Shown: one piece after another, positions 6,772 to 8,504 of the stretch
Position numbering within the stretch: the stretch's first letter is position 1
How the letters are laid out: the number at the start of each line of letters is the position of its first letter
Assembly (NCBI GenBank): GCA_015265235.1
Contig: JABZYJ010000080.1
Location: 1 to 8,504 of the forward strand
Source of the DNA: Selenomonas sp.
GTDB lineage: Bacteria; Bacillota; Negativicutes; Selenomonadales; Selenomonadaceae
Direction: 5' to 3'
Length of the DNA: 8,504 bases
Made by a program: the position numbers and the translations under genes
Notes under the pieces: model-generated
What the model was told of the DNA's origin: nothing
The model's database searches: none
What the model saw: only the letters and a program-made list of their open reading frames with translations

Positions 6772-6810
6772 CGCATTCTTTTTCTCGATGTGTTATGTGC
6801 CACGGACGGC

Positions 6811-6819
6811 AGGAGGAGG
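6811..6819 (+). promoter_or_regulatory. Ribosome binding site supporting a GTG start at 6826
   Basis: AGGAGGAGG is a doubled Shine-Dalgarno ending 6 bases before GTG 6826. It selects that GTG over an upstream in-frame GTG (6790), which has no such signal and would place this site inside the coding region. Confidence 0.75.
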
Positions 6820-6825
6820 TTTGCT

Positions 6826-7122
6826 GTGGCAAAGATACCAAAAGATTTGTCCGACAAGGATATGATGCAGGGGCACGAGGCAGAGGAGACTCTCGCCGAG
6901 ACCATGCTGCGTCAGGAGCGGCAGGCAGAGGAACGTGCCCGTGCGGCAGCGGCAAAGGAGCCGCCCGCCGATCTCGCGCGTGCGGGACTCAGTGCCGCGC
7001 AGGCAGAAGAACTCGGCAAGGCGCTGCTGGAGCTGAAGCTGGCACTCGCACAGGAGGGCGAGACGAACGCCAAGCTGAAGATCCGCCGCAGCGGCCGACA
7101 GGTAATCATCACGGCGACGTGA
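6826..7122 (+). CDS. Small charged helical protein of unknown function
   Basis: I do not recognise this 98-residue protein. It is soluble and rich in Ala, Glu, Arg and Lys. From the sequence I expect a long amphipathic, possibly coiled-coil helix at about 17-44 (TLAETMLRQERQAEERARAA), a Pro-Pro break at 46-47, a second helix at about 56-76 (SAAQAEELGKALLELKLALA), then a short basic beta-prone tail (KLKIRRSGRQVIITAT, 83-98). There is no signal peptide, membrane segment, Cys pair or catalytic motif. The GTG start is supported by a strong doubled ribosome binding site. The neighbours are glnS (54 bases upstream) and an ion transporter (33 bases downstream) on the same strand. The third-position GC bias follows the other genes, which argues for real coding. 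The two-helix, strand-ended shape would suit a small binding or scaffold protein, but that is a guess. Confidence 0.7.
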   Translation: MAKIPKDLSDKDMMQGHEAEETLAETMLRQERQAEERARAAAAKEPPADLARAGLSAAQAEELGKALLELKLALAQEGETNAKLKIRRSGRQVIITAT

Positions 7123-7155
7123 TGGCGTTCTCATAACGAGAAGTAAGGATGTGTA

Positions 7156-8442
7156 ATGATGGAAACAGCAACGATTGTGGCGATTGTCATATTCGTCGTC
7201 GCATACGCGCTCATCATCTCCGAAAAGGTGCACCGCACCATCGTGGGACTCTTTGGCGCGATGCTCATGATACTCTTCGGGATCATCGATCAGGAAGTCG
7301 CAGTTCACCATATTGACTTCAATACGCTCGGACTGCTCATGGGCATGATGATCATCGTCAATATTACGAGTGAGACGGGGCTATTCAACTTCCTCGCGAT
7401 ATGGGCGGCGCAGAAGGTCAAGGCGCAGCCGATCGCGCTCCTCGTCGTTCTCTCGACCATTACGATGGTCTGCTCGGCTCTCCTCGACAACGTCACGACG
7501 GTTCTGCTTACCGTGCCAATCACGTTCAGCATCACGTCGCAGCTCAAGGTCGATGTCATGCCGTATCTCATCTCACAGATTTTGGCGTCGAACATCGGCG
7601 GTACGGCAACGCTCATCGGCGATCCGCCGAACATCATGATCGGCAGCGCGGTCGGACTCGACTTCATGGCGTTCGTTGAAAACCTCACGTTGATCTCAAT
7701 AATTATCTTTATCTTGGTACAATTCATTCTTATTGGGCTCTACCATAAGGAGCTGCATACACAGCCGGAGCTGCAGGATAAGATCATGCGTCTCCCTGCA
7801 GGGGCGCAGATCACGGATCATGCACTCCTGCGCAAGTGCCTTGTCGTCATCTTCCTCACGATTACGTTCTTTGTCCTGCACGGCAGTCTCGGCCTTGAGT
7901 CTGCAACGGTCGCGCTCTCGGGCGCAGGTCTCCTCCTCCTTCTCACGGCGACGCGCGATGAGGGTGCGATCGTCAAGGTGCTCTCAAAGATTGAGTGGCC
8001 TGCGATCTTCTTCTTCGGCGGACTCTTCATCCTCGTCGGTGCACTTGTGGAGACGGGCGTCATCCGTATGCTCGCGGCTGAGGCGATCAAGGCAACGGGC
8101 GGCAATGTCGAGGCGACTGCGATCCTCATTCTGTGGATGAGTGCCTTTGCCTCTGCCTTTATCGACAACATTCCGTTCGTCGCCACGCTGATTCCTCTGA
8201 TTCAGAATATGGGACAGATGGGGCTCAGCAACCTCGATCCGATGTGGTGGTCGCTTGCCCTCGGCGCGTGCCTCGGCGGCAACGGGACGCTGATCGGCGC
8301 GAGCGCGAACGTTGTCGTCGCATCGATGTCGGCGCAGCGCGGCCGCCCAATCTCCTTCCTTGGCTTCATGAAGGTCGCGTTCCCGGTCATGGTGTTCACA
8401 ATCATCGTCTCGAACATCTACGTCTATATTCGGTATCTCTAA
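7156..8442 (+). CDS. ArsB/NhaD-family (ion transporter superfamily) permease
   Basis: A 428-residue integral membrane protein with about 10-12 TM segments, of the ArsB/NhaD/P-protein branch of the ion transporter superfamily. It shows the internal duplication typical of the fold. The first half has LLDNVTTVLLTVPI (109-122) and NIGGTATLIGDPPNIMIGS (146-164). The second half has FIDNIPFVATLIPLI (335-349) and LGGNGTLIGASANVVVASM (373-391). These paired DN and GxTxxG/N segments form the ion and substrate site of relatives. A cytoplasmic-type charged linker lies at about 196-226. Relatives include Na+/H+ antiporters and arsenite or organic anion carriers. No ars genes adjoin it, so arsenite export is not supported, and Na+/H+ exchange or anion transport are the better guesses. 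The start ATG 7156 has AAGGA at 7145-7149; a second ATG follows at once. It is the last gene of the run. Confidence 0.9.
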   Translation: MMETATIVAIVIFVVAYALIISEKVHRTIVGLFGAMLMILFGIIDQEVAVHHIDFNTLGLLMGMMIIVNITSETGLFNFLAIWAAQKVKAQPIALLVVLSTITMVCSALLDNVTTVLLTVPITFSITSQLKVDVMPYLISQILASNIGGTATLIGDPPNIMIGSAVGLDFMAFVENLTLISIIIFILVQFILIGLYHKELHTQPELQDKIMRLPAGAQITDHALLRKCLVVIFLTITFFVLHGSLGLESATVALSGAGLLLLLTATRDEGAIVKVLSKIEWPAIFFFGGLFILVGALVETGVIRMLAAEAIKATGGNVEATAILILWMSAFASAFIDNIPFVATLIPLIQNMGQMGLSNLDPMWWSLALGACLGGNGTLIGASANVVVASMSAQRGRPISFLGFMKVAFPVMVFTIIVSNIYVYIRYL

Positions 8443-8453
8443 GAGAATGTAAA

Positions 8454-8473
8454 CTACAGTGGAGCTGTTGTAG
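8454..8473 (+). other. Short hairpin after the last gene
   Basis: CTACA (8454-8458) pairs with TGTAG (8469-8473), extendable by two G-T wobbles to leave a 6-base loop. It is followed by TTT-less CCCCCCT, so it is not itself an intrinsic terminator. It begins 11 bases after the stop codon and could protect the 3' end of the message. Confidence 0.35.
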
Positions 8474-8488
8474 CCCCCCTAAAGCCTT

Positions 8489-8504
8489 CCCCGTTATCAC
8501 GGGG
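8489..8504 (+). terminator. Probable intrinsic terminator, cut by the window edge
   Basis: CCCCGT (8489-8494) pairs perfectly with ACGGGG (8499-8504) around the tetraloop TATC. The left arm is preceded by AAAGCCTT, so if the sequence continues with its complement the stem would be about 14 base pairs and end in a T run. The U-tract, if any, lies outside the window. The position 47 bases after the last stop fits the end of the eight-gene run. Confidence 0.55.

Noticed and set aside
6753..7136. Overlapping 127-codon plus-strand frame across the small hypothetical gene
   Set aside because: It begins inside the end of glnS and has a Gly/Arg-rich low-complexity product. The alternative frame has the doubled ribosome binding site and sensible helical content.
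7128..7142. TTCTC/GAGAA hairpin before the last transporter gene
   Set aside because: It has only 5 base pairs, mostly weak, and no T run, so it is neither a terminator nor a convincing regulatory element.
1..8504. tRNA or rRNA genes, CRISPR repeats, insertion sequences, attachment sites
   Set aside because: I read the intergenic stretches for cloverleaf, direct-repeat and terminal-inverted-repeat patterns and saw none. All coding sequence is accounted for by ordinary genes.

Overview
The window reads as a chromosomal stretch of a moderately GC-rich Bacillota, most plausibly a Selenomonas-like member of the Negativicutes. That placement is an inference. It rests on strong AGGAGG-type ribosome binding sites, about 60% GC in most genes, tight co-directional packing and the mix of genes; no rRNA or other marker gene confirms it. 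All nine genes lie on the plus strand.

Left part (1-872): the 3' portion of a periplasmic-binding-protein-type gene (iron-siderophore or cobalamin uptake class), ended by a convincing intrinsic terminator. This gene is visibly less GC-rich than everything to its right. A 227-base intergenic stretch (773-999) follows. It holds the terminator, about 58 bases with nothing firmly identifiable, and a perfect-consensus housekeeping promoter (TTGACA, 17-base spacer, TATAAT).

Main part (1000-8442): eight genes in one direction with junctions between an 8-base overlap and 54 bases, and no internal terminator that I can see. They are a polar amino acid ABC permease and its ATPase, a 10-TM EamA/DMT transporter, an FtsZ/tubulin-fold GTPase that looks like a divergent paralogue of FtsZ, an HD-superfamily phosphohydrolase, glutaminyl-tRNA synthetase (glnS), a 98-residue charged helical protein of unknown function, and a 428-residue ArsB/NhaD-type ion transporter. 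Two hairpins follow the last gene. The second is cut by the window edge and is probably the operon's terminator.

How they fit together: the permease and ATPase form an importer core that lacks a local substrate-binding protein. GlnRS consumes glutamine, so amino acid import and glutamine charging could share a transcript, but no mechanism is visible. The item most worth attention is the FtsZ-like protein. It keeps the GTP-binding P-loop and the T7 catalytic loop (NVDFAD). It has replaced conserved residues in two phosphate-contacting loops (GTGGRVE for GAGANPE; GGGLGTG for GGGTGTG), and it ends right after the GTPase core, without the linker and C-terminal peptide used by FtsZ to bind FtsA, ZipA or SepF. 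It sits outside any division-gene cluster and directly upstream of the HD protein.
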